From Clostridiales bacterium (GTDB lineage: Bacteria; Bacillota; Clostridia; Peptostreptococcales; Anaerovoracaceae), in assembly GCA_003542355.1 (NCBI GenBank), contig DPKU01000178.1, positions 1 through 5,055 on the forward strand: a DNA stretch of 5,055 bases. Direction: 5' to 3'. The notes beneath the pieces were generated by a model that ran no database searches, had not been told where the DNA came from, and was given only the letters and a program-made list of their open reading frames with translations. This document shows positions 4,958 to 5,055 of the stretch, in pieces; position 1 is the first letter of the stretch, and each line of letters starts with the position of its first letter. The translations under genes were made by a program, and so were the position numbers.

Positions 4958-5055
4958 CAATTTTCCTCTTTTTTCGGCCGTTCCCGCAGTTGGAGCCGCC
5001 TTCCTTTCCGCACATCGAAGGCCAGCAGCAAGGGCACCAGCGCCGCAGCGATAAA
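4957..5055 (-). CDS. C-terminal 32 codons of an upstream membrane protein (runs off right edge)
   Basis: Reading minus-strand from the window edge gives FIAAALVPLLLAFDVRKG, then a basic, charged tail ending RPKKEEN and a TGA stop. The hydrophobic run followed by a positively charged end looks like a final transmembrane segment with a cytoplasmic C-terminus. The TGA shares its A with the ATG of the SLH gene (TGATG), and the SLH ribosome binding site lies inside this reading frame. That is the usual layout of translationally coupled genes and supports the frame being real. The family cannot be told from 32 residues. A polysaccharide or envelope function would fit the neighbour but is inference only. 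Confidence 0.72.
   Translation of the reverse strand, partial: FIAAALVPLLLAFDVRKGRRLQLRERPKKEEN
4965..4969 (-). promoter_or_regulatory. Ribosome binding site of the SLH gene inside the upstream gene
   Basis: AGAGG on the minus strand, 7 nt before the ATG at 4957-4955, embedded in the last codons of the upstream membrane protein gene. Together with the TGATG overlap it supports ATG over the adjacent in-frame TTG. Confidence 0.7.

Overview
The window looks like chromosomal DNA of an anaerobic, Gram-positive-type bacterium, probably a clostridium-like member of the Bacillota. The evidence is a formate--tetrahydrofolate ligase, a roughly 390-residue cation diffusion facilitator with a clostridial-type N-terminus, a secreted protein with three S-layer homology (SLH) domains, strong AGGAGG-type ribosome binding sites and a TTG start. 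I cannot name the genus from sequence alone.

Layout: (1) Positions 1-1283, minus strand, hold a metallo-beta-lactamase-fold hydrolase followed 18 nt later by the 5' part of fhs, which runs off the left edge. The two look like an operon. (2) Positions 1284-1376 are a short divergent promoter region. (3) Positions 1377-2543, plus strand, hold a CDF-family metal exporter. Its predicted -10 box lies so close to the ATG that the mRNA is probably leaderless. (4) tRNA-Pro(CGG) with encoded CCA lies at 2561-2637 on the plus strand, 17 nt after the exporter. (5) Positions 2638-2908 are non-coding. A 94-bp block starting inside the tRNA T-loop, and carrying the tRNA 3' end, a terminator hairpin and a T-arm-like tail, is repeated 170 bp downstream with one mismatch. 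It resembles an attachment-site or recombination scar. (6) Positions 2909-4957, minus strand, hold the SLH-domain surface protein, visibly lower in G+C in places than the left half. (7) Positions 4957-5055, minus strand, hold the last 32 codons of another membrane protein, whose TGA overlaps the SLH gene's ATG (TGATG).

How the genes relate: fhs and the hydrolase are probably co-transcribed, but no shared pathway can be deduced beyond one-carbon metabolism for fhs. The exporter carries NxxxD/DxxxD metal-site residues that resemble Mn(II)-type CDF proteins. The SLH protein is probably attached to the cell wall, with a C-terminal helical domain that may act on polysaccharide, and it is translationally coupled to an upstream membrane protein. 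The exporter/tRNA unit and the SLH operon converge on the duplicated terminator, which can work on both strands. I found no clear novel defence or mobile system. The most unusual structure is the duplicated tRNA-3'-end/terminator block.
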